NCBI GenBank assembly: GCA_948847595.1
Contig: CAQOGY010000017.1
Span: 1 to 63,210, forward strand
Direction: 5' to 3'
DNA: 63,210 nucleotides
DNA from: an uncultured Bacteroides sp.
Lineage (GTDB): Bacteria > Bacteroidota > Bacteroidia > Bacteroidales > Bacteroidaceae
Shown here: one piece after another, positions 34,242-42,860 of the stretch
Layout: every line of letters starts with the position of its first letter
Position numbering within the stretch: position 1 is the first letter of the stretch
The notes under the pieces: generated by a model
The model's database searches: none
Told to the model about the DNA's origin: nothing
The model's input: the letters and a program-made list of their open reading frames with translations, nothing else
Translations under genes and position numbers: made by a program

Positions 34242-36560
34242 CTATTCCGCTTTGATGCTATTTACCGGATTCTCATTGGCGATATGCCATGCTTTCAGAA
34301 CAACACAAATTACAATCAGTAATTGAACAAAAAGGGCTGTGCCTACAAAAAGCAACGGATTCAAATCAATCTGTTCGGCAAACTGGTCAAGCCATGCCTG
34401 TCCCGCAAAATAAGAGACAACCGTACCTATCAGGATAGAAATCACAGAAACATACAGGATGTCACGTGTCAGCAACCGCAAAACATGGGAAGCCTCGGCA
34501 CCGTTCACTTTACGGATAGCTATCTCTTTGCTGCGGCGTTGGGTTTCATCGTTCACGTAGCCTATCAGTCCCATGATAACAATCAACAAAATAAAGCCGG
34601 AAGTAATCCAGACGGAATTACGGAAGCGGTACACATTCTTGTACATGTCTTTCACCATACTGTCCACCAAGACAAAGCGTAAGGCTACATTCGGGAACGT
34701 ACTTTCTACAAATTCGTTCAGGCGTTTCAGGTTTTCGTCATAAGGTTCTTTCAGGCGGACATCGAACGCATGGTTTGCATTTTCATCTCCTATCAGGACA
34801 ATGGGAGATTGAGATGCATAAAAACTTGTATTACGAATATCACGGAAAACGCCGACAATCGTTCCCCGAACATCATTCAACTTCTTACCTACCGCTCCGT
34901 CCGTCCATCTCATCAGGCGCACCAATTCCTCATTGACCAACAAATCATCCTGCTTCTTTATCGTAGTTCCTTCGATAATCTTGATTCCCATTACTTCGGG
35001 ATAATTATAATGGCAGGAATTAAAATTCAGCGTAGCAATGCGTTTGCCGTCATTCCCTATCAGTCCTCGCGTCCAGTACTCGCCAAGCACACCATTCACG
35101 GCAACTGTCACGCCCTCTACCATCGGCTGGCGGCGAAACTCGTCTTTGATATGTTCTACCGATTCTTTCGGAAGCCATGTCTGTGCCTGAGCTAATCCGG
35201 GCACGACAATCCCCATATCCCTGTTCATCAAATGGCTGTACTGCAATAAAGTGACCAACAACAATCCCAAAACAAAAGAAACTCCTGTGAACTGTACAAA
35301 CAGCAACGAACGTTTCCACCCTTTCTTCCCGTCAGTATAACGACGGAATACTTGCGTGACAGGGATACGTGAAAATAATCGTCCCGGTATGCCACCCGCC
35401 AAAATAAAAAGCACGAGGATAGTAAGCAACGGCACCCACAACGTTTGCCAAGTAAAAAGCGAGGAAAGACGGACGGAAAGTAAATCTTCAATCAAGCCGC
35501 GTGTATTGATTATCAGCAGGAAACTAATCAACACAGAAATGATGACAAGGATTCCCGTCTCTGCCAAAAACATATGGAAGATGTTTGCCGAACTGGCTCC
35601 ATTGCATTTATGCACTCCTACCCCTTTCGCACGCCGGCTCAAAGTGGCAATGGATATCAGCATATAATTCATAATAGCTACAAAGAAGATGGCAAAGCCT
35701 AGAAATCCATAAATAACCAATCGTTTCTGTACGTCGGGAGAATCCAAATGGCGTTTCACTAACGGAATGATACTAAAATTCATTTTCCAGCCATCGAATT
35801 CCAAAGAAGTATATTTCCCGATCACCCGCTGGATATTAGCATTCACCTTATCAATATCCGACGCGTCACGTAAACGAAGGAACGCATAAAAAACGTCATT
35901 CCCGTTCCAACCGGCTCCTGAATAATATCCCCCATTCTGATGGATGGAAATTACGAAGTCATGAGTAAGCATCGTGTTTTCCGGTACGTCCTTGTATATG
36001 CCGCGAATGGTCAGTTCTTGTTGCTTCTGAATAGAAAGCACTTTCCCGACAGGATTTTCATCACCAAATGTTTCATGCGCAAAACGTTCCGACACAAAAA
36101 CACTTCCGGGCATAATCATGTCTTTCGGATTTCCTTTCAGCACGGGGATGCCGAAAGTCTGGAAAAAACAAGTATCCGCATAGATATAATTTATGTCGGA
36201 CAAAAGTTTGTCTTCCTTATAGATATTAGCTCCGCCAAAAGGAAAGACACAACTGGATATCTCAATTTCTTCCGACATTTCTTGTGCCAAAGTAGATGCT
36301 ACCGCATCGAAAACGGTATAGTCATAATTGGTTCCACCCTCATCACCTGCCGTTTCGCCTGTGTTGAGGTTGGTTATCTGACAACGCACGAGAGCCAGAC
36401 GTTCCGCGTCCGGATAGCATTGTTCAAAATTTAGCTCGAAAGCTATCTGCGAGAAAAGCAGAATACCAATGGTAAGACCTAAAGAAAGGGAGATTACTCT
36501 TATGACATTCGACCCTCGTTCGCGTAGTAACGTACGTATAGTATAGTAGATTTGTCTCAT
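34242..36560 (-). CDS. MacB/FtsX-type ABC permease (second permease of operon)
   Basis: 772 residues. One N-terminal membrane helix (IRVISLSLGLTIGILLFSQIAFE), a large MacB-type periplasmic domain, a triple-helix FtsX block near residue 270-400, a second periplasmic domain and a final FtsX block with ETQRRSKEIAIRKVNGAEASHVLRL. The bacterioferritin-like paralogue 37274-39583 has the same layout, so the pair is probably a heterodimer. Such machines are mechanotransmitters or export lipoprotein/antibiotic substrates rather than pass ions. Last gene of the operon. Confidence 0.85.
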   Translation of the reverse strand: MRQIYYTIRTLLRERGSNVIRVISLSLGLTIGILLFSQIAFELNFEQCYPDAERLALVRCQITNLNTGETAGDEGGTNYDYTVFDAVASTLAQEMSEEIEISSCVFPFGGANIYKEDKLLSDINYIYADTCFFQTFGIPVLKGNPKDMIMPGSVFVSERFAHETFGDENPVGKVLSIQKQQELTIRGIYKDVPENTMLTHDFVISIHQNGGYYSGAGWNGNDVFYAFLRLRDASDIDKVNANIQRVIGKYTSLEFDGWKMNFSIIPLVKRHLDSPDVQKRLVIYGFLGFAIFFVAIMNYMLISIATLSRRAKGVGVHKCNGASSANIFHMFLAETGILVIISVLISFLLIINTRGLIEDLLSVRLSSLFTWQTLWVPLLTILVLFILAGGIPGRLFSRIPVTQVFRRYTDGKKGWKRSLLFVQFTGVSFVLGLLLVTLLQYSHLMNRDMGIVVPGLAQAQTWLPKESVEHIKDEFRRQPMVEGVTVAVNGVLGEYWTRGLIGNDGKRIATLNFNSCHYNYPEVMGIKIIEGTTIKKQDDLLVNEELVRLMRWTDGAVGKKLNDVRGTIVGVFRDIRNTSFYASQSPIVLIGDENANHAFDVRLKEPYDENLKRLNEFVESTFPNVALRFVLVDSMVKDMYKNVYRFRNSVWITSGFILLIVIMGLIGYVNDETQRRSKEIAIRKVNGAEASHVLRLLTRDILYVSVISILIGTVVSYFAGQAWLDQFAEQIDLNPLLFVGTALFVQLLIVICVVLKAWHIANENPVNSIKAE

Positions 36561-36574
36561 TACTGTTTTTCCGT

Positions 36575-37249
36575 TTATGCTGTGACACTCGCTACAATAC
36601 TGCCATCGAACAAATGTATAGTGCGATGGGCAAAACTCGCATCGTGCTGTGAGTGCGTCACCATAATAATGGTAGTTCCTTCCTTATTCAGTTCCGTCAG
36701 TAGATTCATCACTTCCGCGCCATTCTTTGAATCAAGATTACCTGTCGGCTCATCGGCAAGAATCAGCTTCGGGTTAGTCACTACGGCGCGGGCAATGGCT
36801 ACACGCTGTTGCTGACCGCCGGAAAGCTGTTGCGGAAAGTGCTTGGCGCGGTGGCTGATATTCATTCTTTTCAGAATGTCTTCCACCATGCGGCGACGTT
36901 CGGAAGATTTAATGCCCAGATAGGTCAAAGGGAGTTCCACGTTTTCGTAGACGTTCAGTTCGTCTATCAGGTTGAAACTTTGGAATACGAAGCCTAACTT
37001 GCCTTTGCGGACATGAGTGCGCTCCTTCTCTTTCAGTCCGGCAACTTCCTGTCCCATCAACTCATATGACCCTTCAGTGGGATTATCCAACAGTCCGAGG
37101 ATATTCAACAAGGTAGATTTACCACAGCCGGAAGGCCCCATAATGGCTACAAACTCTCCTTCTTTTACGTCAAGGTTTACATGGTTCAAAGCTACTGTCT
37201 CCACTTCGGAAGTACGGAATACTTTACTGATGTTGTTTATTTCAATCAT
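36575..37249 (-). CDS. MacB/LolD-type ABC ATPase
   Basis: 224 residues. Walker A GPSGCGKST, Q-loop FVFQSFNLIDEL, ABC signature LSGGQQQRVAIARA, Walker B LILADEPTGNLD and the H-loop MVTHSQHD are all present. This ATPase type pairs with FtsX-fold permeases. It lies 14 bp before the second permease and 24 bp after the first; one transcript is likely. Confidence 0.95.
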   Translation of the reverse strand: MIEINNISKVFRTSEVETVALNHVNLDVKEGEFVAIMGPSGCGKSTLLNILGLLDNPTEGSYELMGQEVAGLKEKERTHVRKGKLGFVFQSFNLIDELNVYENVELPLTYLGIKSSERRRMVEDILKRMNISHRAKHFPQQLSGGQQQRVAIARAVVTNPKLILADEPTGNLDSKNGAEVMNLLTELNKEGTTIIMVTHSQHDASFAHRTIHLFDGSIVASVTA

Positions 37250-37273
37250 AATCTTTTTATTTTATGTTTTTAA

Positions 37274-39583
37274 TTATTCGCTTTTAATACTGTTTACCGG
37301 GTTTTCATTCGCTATGTGCCAGGATTTCCAAACGACACAGGCAACGATGACAAGCAGGTTGACTATCGCTATCAGGACATAGGCCGCCCAACTGACGGGT
37401 ACGTGTTCGGCAAACATATCCATCCACATATCATTAACATACCAGGAAGCTATCACGCCGATAACAACTGCAATAACGGCTATATAGAGCACGTCTTTCA
37501 CCAGCATTTCCAGAATACCGGAGGCTTCGGCACCGTTGACCTTACGGATGGCAATCTCTTTGGAACGGCGACGGACTTCGTCGGTGGTATATCCTATCAA
37601 TCCCATCAGCATCACAAAAAACATGGTTATCGCTGCCAGCATAGTGGCGTTACTGAATACACGGACTGAATTATAACTGTCTTTTATCATTTGTTCCATC
37701 GGACGGAAATCAATCGTTTTATCGGGGAATGCTTCTGCCGATTCTTTATTCAGTTTCTGAAGGTTTTCCATGAATGGTTCTTTCAGCCGGATGTGGACAC
37801 AAGAACCAAATTTCTTGGCGACCATAATGGTGATAGGTTGTTGCGGGTTAGTGAAATTTCCGATACGGAAATCTTTGAGAACTCCCACTACCTTGCAGAC
37901 ATAACCGGAGTTGTAGACGGTACGATTCAGCAGGTCGTTTCCCCAGTGCATCCATTCGCCAAATGTCTCATTGATTACCGTTTCTTCACGGTTGCGCGGC
38001 ATACGTCCTTCTTTCATAACCATCCCCATCATTGCCGGATAATCTTCCATCATATCACAATAACGGGATGAAAAAAGTGACTGTCCACCTTCATTTTGAA
38101 TCATTGTCCCGCTATAACTATACACCGGATGGGTATCGGCACTGGACACCGCCTCTACATACGGCAGACCCTTAAAGAAAGTCAGGGCATAATTCTGATT
38201 CTCGTCATTTCCAAAACTGGCACTGGCTACAACAACACGTTGCGGGTTATATCCAAGCTCTTTGTTCAGTACATAATAATATTGCAGCATCACTACATAC
38301 ATCAGTCCACAGATAAAGGCTACACCGGCAAACTGCACGAACAGTAACGGCCGTTTCCAACCTTTCTTTCCTTCGGTATAGCGGTGAAATACTTGGGATA
38401 CAGGTATCTTGGCAAACAAACGACCGGGCAATATTCCGCCTATTACGAACAGTACGATGACAATTAGCAAAGGTACCCAAAGACGGTCTAAAGCGAACAG
38501 GGCGCTTAGCTCGACAGACGCGGTATCTTCAAAGAATTCACGGAAGTTCAACAGGATTAAGCCCATCAGCACCAATGCGAGTAGAATAATGACGCCTGTT
38601 TCCAACAGGAACATACTTAATATCCTGCCGCTGCCTGCACCGTTGCACTTATGTACTCCGATGGCTTTGGCACGTTGAGAAAGTGAGGAAATGGAAATCA
38701 AGACATAATTCAAGGTAGCGATAAAGAGAATGATGATTCCCAGGATTGACATGATATTCCGCATCCGCTTCACATCCTTATACTCACGATAAACATCACG
38801 AATAGGTTTCACGAAAGCTGTATAGCCTACCACCTTCTGATCTTCCGCAGGACGGTATTTCTTTATCATTTCATCTATGCGGGCATTTACCACCGACTTG
38901 TCGGCTCCCGGGCGGAAGCGGATAAAGGCGAGCCAACTGTCTCCCCCTCTCCATGAGTAATTTCCCCAATTACGAGTCCAAATGGTAGGTAAGGAAACCA
39001 CGGCTTCCGGTCTTACTGTGGAATTCTCCGGGATGTCGGCAAAGGTTCCTTTTACCGTTAACTCTATATCCTTGTTGTAGGTGATTACTTTCCCTATCGG
39101 GTTTTCCTTATCAAACATCTTCCGTGCCAGGCGGTCGCTCAAAAAGATAACGTCTTTCTGCATCAGTTCTTTTTCAGGGATACCACTCAGTACTTCAATC
39201 CCCATCGTCTTGAAGAAAAGTGAATCGGCTACAAGCTTACGGGCATCGAAACGGACACTTCCATTATAAAGAGGGGCTCCCATCCAGTCACAATAACTGG
39301 TAGCCGCTTCCACTTCCTTGGGAAAATTCTCCAAGATAGCACCTGCCACCGGGCCGCAATTCTTATCTTGCGGCTCAAAAGTCTGCCCGTTCGTGGAAAA
39401 GACGGAGAAAATCTGATATAGGTTATCATATTCCTTGAAGCACTTATCGAAACTCTGTTCAAAAGCTACACGGGCAAACAACAGGATACTCATTGTCAGT
39501 CCCAATGCCAAAGAAAGGATTTTGATAATGTTTGAACCACGCCCCCGCAACAAAGTCCGAATTACATAATAGAGTTGTTTCAT
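37274..39583 (-). CDS. MacB/FtsX-type ABC permease (first permease of operon)
   Basis: 769 residues; paralogue of 34242-36560, with the same order of helix, periplasmic domain, FtsX block (SISSLSQRAKAIGVHKCNGA), periplasmic domain and FtsX block (EVRRRSKEIAIRKVNGAEAS). It is the first gene of the operon, 39 bp after a sigma-54-type promoter, so transcription probably depends on an activator. The substrate is unknown; envelope stress or export is typical of these. Confidence 0.88.
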   Translation of the reverse strand: MKQLYYVIRTLLRGRGSNIIKILSLALGLTMSILLFARVAFEQSFDKCFKEYDNLYQIFSVFSTNGQTFEPQDKNCGPVAGAILENFPKEVEAATSYCDWMGAPLYNGSVRFDARKLVADSLFFKTMGIEVLSGIPEKELMQKDVIFLSDRLARKMFDKENPIGKVITYNKDIELTVKGTFADIPENSTVRPEAVVSLPTIWTRNWGNYSWRGGDSWLAFIRFRPGADKSVVNARIDEMIKKYRPAEDQKVVGYTAFVKPIRDVYREYKDVKRMRNIMSILGIIILFIATLNYVLISISSLSQRAKAIGVHKCNGAGSGRILSMFLLETGVIILLALVLMGLILLNFREFFEDTASVELSALFALDRLWVPLLIVIVLFVIGGILPGRLFAKIPVSQVFHRYTEGKKGWKRPLLFVQFAGVAFICGLMYVVMLQYYYVLNKELGYNPQRVVVASASFGNDENQNYALTFFKGLPYVEAVSSADTHPVYSYSGTMIQNEGGQSLFSSRYCDMMEDYPAMMGMVMKEGRMPRNREETVINETFGEWMHWGNDLLNRTVYNSGYVCKVVGVLKDFRIGNFTNPQQPITIMVAKKFGSCVHIRLKEPFMENLQKLNKESAEAFPDKTIDFRPMEQMIKDSYNSVRVFSNATMLAAITMFFVMLMGLIGYTTDEVRRRSKEIAIRKVNGAEASGILEMLVKDVLYIAVIAVVIGVIASWYVNDMWMDMFAEHVPVSWAAYVLIAIVNLLVIVACVVWKSWHIANENPVNSIKSE

Positions 39584-39621
39584 ATTTTAGATGTTTTTCT
39601 GTTTTTTCTCTATTTATTAAA

Positions 39622-39637
39622 TGCAGAAAGCGTGCCA
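39622..39637 (-). promoter_or_regulatory. Sigma-54 promoter of the ABC operon
   Basis: On the minus strand the sequence is TGGCACGCTTTCTGCA: GG and GC are exactly 10 bases apart, the -24/-12 requirement, and TGGCACG matches the -24 consensus. The start would be near 39611, 28 nt before the permease gene. No sigma-A-type TAnnTTTG box is near this start on this strand. Confidence 0.75.
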
Positions 39638-39690
39638 AAAAGAATAATAACTCATTATCAACTGTTTACCTTTTAGAGTCTTGCAAATAC

Positions 39691-39727
39691 TGTCTAATAA
39701 TTAGACAGCAGCGTCTAATTATTAGAC
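39691..39727. promoter_or_regulatory. Tandem palindromic activator sites upstream of the ABC operon
   Basis: TGTCTAATAATTAGACA (39691-39707) and GTCTAATTATTAGAC (39713-39727) are perfect palindromes whose centres are 21 bp apart (two helical turns). They lie about 80-115 bp upstream of the predicted start, where enhancer-binding proteins bind. The likely protein is the response regulator at 41517. Confidence 0.7.
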
Positions 39728-39805
39728 AACGGTGAACTGTTCTATTTTACACATTTATTGTTCGTTCACTCCTCATTCGCGTTTTAGCCGTTGTCCATCC
39801 AAACA

Positions 39806-39842
39806 GAAAACTATATCTTTGCATATAGTTTTCTAAACTATA
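39806..39842. promoter_or_regulatory. Palindrome over the -7 box of the metallophosphoesterase gene
   Basis: GAAAACTATA (39806-39815) and its inverse TATAGTTTTC (39824-39833) flank TCTTTGCA; the -7 box TATCTTTG (39814-39821) lies across the left arm. A third half-site TAAACTATA follows (39834-39842). An operator is likely but no regulator is identified. Confidence 0.5.
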
Positions 39843-39852
39843 ATATTTAATT

Positions 39853-40656
39853 ATGATGAGAAAGAATTTATATGTACTCTTGTCGTGTCTGTTCCTCTCC
39901 GGATGTGGTATGATAGATTATCACCCGTACGATGTCCGCATCAGTGGCGAAACTAATGTCAATGCACACAATATCGAAAAGATAGAAGCGAATTGCAAAG
40001 GGAAGACTACACTACGCTTCGTAACCATGGGCGATTCACAACGTTGGTATGACGAAACGGAAGATTTCGTGAAAGCGATTAATAAACGGAATGATATTGA
40101 TTTCGTCATTCACGGCGGAGATATGAGTGACTTCGGGGTGACGAAAGAATTCCTTTGGCAACGTGATATTATGAACGGGCTGAATGTTCCTTACGTGGCT
40201 CTGATTGGGAACCATGACTGTTTGGGTACGGGGGCGGAAACATACAAAGCTGTGTTCGGTGCTACGAATTTCTCCTTTATTGCAGGCAATGTGAAGTTTG
40301 TCTGCCTGAATACCAATGCACTGGAATATGATTATTCAGAGCCTGTTCCCGATTTCACTTTCATGGAGCAGGAAATAACGAACAGAAGCGATGAATTTGA
40401 AAAGACAGTAATTAGTATGCATGCGCGTCCTTATACGGATGTATTCAATGATAACGTGGCAAAAGTATTCCATCGTTATGTCACTCAATACCCGGGCATA
40501 CAATTCTGCACGGCCGCGCACACCCACCATCATCGGGACGACGTGATTTTTGATGATGGCATACATTATATCACCAGTGACTGCATGGATTACCGCAGTT
40601 ATCTGGTGTTTACCATAACTCCGGAAAAATACGAATATGAACTGGTTAAATACTAA
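39853..40656 (+). CDS. Metallophosphoesterase lipoprotein
   Basis: 267 residues; signal peptide with lipobox FLSGC. Calcineurin-like motifs are present: GDSQRW (in place of GDxH), GGDMSDFG, GNHDCLG, SMHARPY and AHTHHH, supplying the dinuclear metal site. It acts on phosphate esters outside the inner membrane; substrate unknown. Its 3' end overlaps the next gene by 20 bp, so they are likely coexpressed. Confidence 0.85.
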   Translation: MMRKNLYVLLSCLFLSGCGMIDYHPYDVRISGETNVNAHNIEKIEANCKGKTTLRFVTMGDSQRWYDETEDFVKAINKRNDIDFVIHGGDMSDFGVTKEFLWQRDIMNGLNVPYVALIGNHDCLGTGAETYKAVFGATNFSFIAGNVKFVCLNTNALEYDYSEPVPDFTFMEQEITNRSDEFEKTVISMHARPYTDVFNDNVAKVFHRYVTQYPGIQFCTAAHTHHHRDDVIFDDGIHYITSDCMDYRSYLVFTITPEKYEYELVKY

Positions 40657-41440
40657 ATATATCTTACGGGCAGGAGTGCTGTCGGTACTCCTCTCCTTCC
40701 CCTTACTGGTTTCGGCCACTTGCAAGACGGATACTCTCATTAATACATTTAAAATGGAATCGCTCCATTTTGTTATTAAGGATGATTCGATTATTGCCTT
40801 TCATACAGGAGATTCGGTCTTTACTGTTATCAAGGCGGATTCTGTATTGCCTGCCACGCCCAAACATGTCAAACATTCCCGTTATGACAAACGGGTACAC
40901 CGTTTGCGCAGGAACTGGGAACGAATCATCCCGACTCATTCCAAGATACAATATGCCGGAAATATGGGATTGCTTTCTTTCGGCACAGGCTGGGATTATG
41001 GTAAGCGGAATCAATGGGAAACGGATGTTTTGCTCGGATTTATCCCGAAGTATTCTTCTAAAAAGGCGAAAGTAACCCTGACGCTCAAACAGAATTATAT
41101 GCCCTGGAGCATCAATATAGGGAAAGGATTCTCTACGGAACCTCTTGCCTGCGGTCTTTATATGAATACGGTATTCGGAGACCAATTTTGGGTAAATGAG
41201 CCCGACCGTTATCCGAAAGGCTACTATGGCTTTTCAAGCAAAGTACGTTTCCATGTCTTTATGGGGCAGCGGCTGACTTATGATATTGACCCGCAACGCA
41301 GATTCCTGGCAAAATCCGTGACATTTTTCTATGAAATAAGTACGTGCGACCTGTACTTGATTAGTGCCGTACAGAATAGCTATCTCCGTCCGCGTGATTA
41401 CCTGAGCCTGTCTTTCGGATTGAAGTTCCAATGGCTGTAA
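40637..41440 (+). CDS. Exported beta-barrel-like protein of unknown function
   Basis: 267 residues. Signal peptide (to LLVSATC), then a polar spacer and a C-terminal region from about residue 100 of alternating hydrophobic residues (AGNMGLLSFGTGWDYGKRNQWETDVLLGFIP..., ending LSLSFGLKFQWL), as expected for an outer-membrane barrel. I recognise no family. It is translationally linked to the metallophosphoesterase by overlap. Confidence 0.6.
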   Translation: MNWLNTKYILRAGVLSVLLSFPLLVSATCKTDTLINTFKMESLHFVIKDDSIIAFHTGDSVFTVIKADSVLPATPKHVKHSRYDKRVHRLRRNWERIIPTHSKIQYAGNMGLLSFGTGWDYGKRNQWETDVLLGFIPKYSSKKAKVTLTLKQNYMPWSINIGKGFSTEPLACGLYMNTVFGDQFWVNEPDRYPKGYYGFSSKVRFHVFMGQRLTYDIDPQRRFLAKSVTFFYEISTCDLYLISAVQNSYLRPRDYLSLSFGLKFQWL

Positions 41441-41485
41441 ATTTAATTTTGAAATCCAAATATTGAATTATCAACTACTTTTTTC

Positions 41486-41510
41486 GTAAGTTTGCGCATT
41501 ACAAACTTAC
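41486..41510. promoter_or_regulatory. -7 box within a 9-bp inverted repeat before the sigma-54 regulator gene
   Basis: GTAAGTTTG (41486-41494) and CAAACTTAC (41502-41510) form a perfect dyad. The left arm contains the plus-strand -7 box TAAGTTTG (41487-41494). Its position 7 bp before the regulator ATG means a very short leader; autoregulation is possible. Confidence 0.5.
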
Positions 41511-41516
41511 ACGAAA

Positions 41517-42860
41517 ATGGGTAAATCAGGAACAATCATCATTGTAGACGATAATAAAGGGGTGCTGACCGCAGTACAAATCCTTTTAAAAAGCTATTTC
41601 TCAAAAGTCGTTACACTCTCCTCTCCCGTCACGCTGACAAGCGTCATTCGGGAAGAGATGCCGGAAGTAATACTACTGGATATGAATTTCACATCGGGCA
41701 TCAATACCGGTAATGAAGGATTGTTTTGGTTGCATGAAATAAAGAAAGTACGTCCGGGGCTTCCGGTCGTACTTTTTACGGCTTACGCGGATATTGAACT
41801 GGCTATCAGGGGGATAAAGGAAGGGGCAACCGACTTTATCGTGAAGCCCTGGGATAACCAAAAGCTAGTGGCAACCCTGCAAACCGCAGCCGCGTCTACA
41901 CTCCGCGAAAAGAAAACGAGTGTAAAAGAAGAGCCTGTTCATCCGACTATGTACTGGGGAGAAAGCAAAGTGATGCAGCAACTCCGCACGCTGATTGAAA
42001 AGGTGGCCGCCACCGATGCCAATATCCTGATAACCGGTGAGAACGGAACGGGAAAGGAGATGCTGGCACGTGAAATTCATTCCCTGTCCAACCGGAAACA
42101 TAAAGAAATGATTGCTGTCGATATGGGGACTATCACGGAGTCCTTGTTTGAAAGCGAGCTTTTCGGGCATATAAAAGGCTCTTTCACGGATGCACACGCT
42201 GACCGTACAGGCAAGTTCGAGTCTGCCGACAAAAGCACCCTGTTTTTGGATGAAATAGGAAATCTGCCTTATCATCTGCAAGCCAAACTGCTGACTGTCA
42301 TCCAACGCCGAAGCATTGTGCGTGTAGGAAGCAACACTCCTGTTCCCATTGACATCCGGCTGATATGCGCAACGAACCGGAATCTGCAAGAGATGGTAGG
42401 AAAAGAAGAATTCCGGGAAGATTTGCTGTATCGAATCAATACCATTCATGTGGAAATTCCCCCTTTGCGGGAACGGAAAGAGGATATCATTCCACTTGCG
42501 GAAAGGTTTATCGTACGGTTCTGCAAGCAATATGACAAGGCTGTGATGGCATTTGCGCCCGAAGCAAAAGAGAAACTGGCAGCGCATCCCTGGTATGGAA
42601 ATATCCGCGAACTGGAACACGTGATTGAAAAGGCAATCATTATCAATGACAGCCCGTTGATTCCTGCCGGGCTGTTTCAATTATCCGTTCCACGTACGGC
42701 AGGGATTCAGGAGAAAAGTATTTCTACACTGGAAGAGATGGAGATACAGATGATACGGAAAGCCCTGGACGCCTGTGCAGGAAATCTATCGGCAGTTGCC
42801 GGCCAACTGGGAATCACCAGGCAGACTCTTTATAATAAGATGAAAAAGTTCGGATTATGA
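41517..42860 (+). CDS. Sigma-54-dependent response regulator (NtrC family)
   Basis: 447 residues: receiver domain (~1-125) with VDDN and phospho-acceptor Asp in VILLDMNF, and Lys in VKPWD; AAA+ domain (~150-380) with Walker A GENGTGKE, a GSFTDA loop where GAFTGA is usual, Walker B FLDEIGNL and RLICATNRN; C-terminal Fis-type HTH (LSAVAGQLGITRQTLYNKMKK). It should open sigma-54 promoters; the nearest one is at 39622-39637. It overlaps the kinase gene by 4 bp (ATGA). Confidence 0.93.
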   Translation: MGKSGTIIIVDDNKGVLTAVQILLKSYFSKVVTLSSPVTLTSVIREEMPEVILLDMNFTSGINTGNEGLFWLHEIKKVRPGLPVVLFTAYADIELAIRGIKEGATDFIVKPWDNQKLVATLQTAAASTLREKKTSVKEEPVHPTMYWGESKVMQQLRTLIEKVAATDANILITGENGTGKEMLAREIHSLSNRKHKEMIAVDMGTITESLFESELFGHIKGSFTDAHADRTGKFESADKSTLFLDEIGNLPYHLQAKLLTVIQRRSIVRVGSNTPVPIDIRLICATNRNLQEMVGKEEFREDLLYRINTIHVEIPPLRERKEDIIPLAERFIVRFCKQYDKAVMAFAPEAKEKLAAHPWYGNIRELEHVIEKAIIINDSPLIPAGLFQLSVPRTAGIQEKSISTLEEMEIQMIRKALDACAGNLSAVAGQLGITRQTLYNKMKKFGL

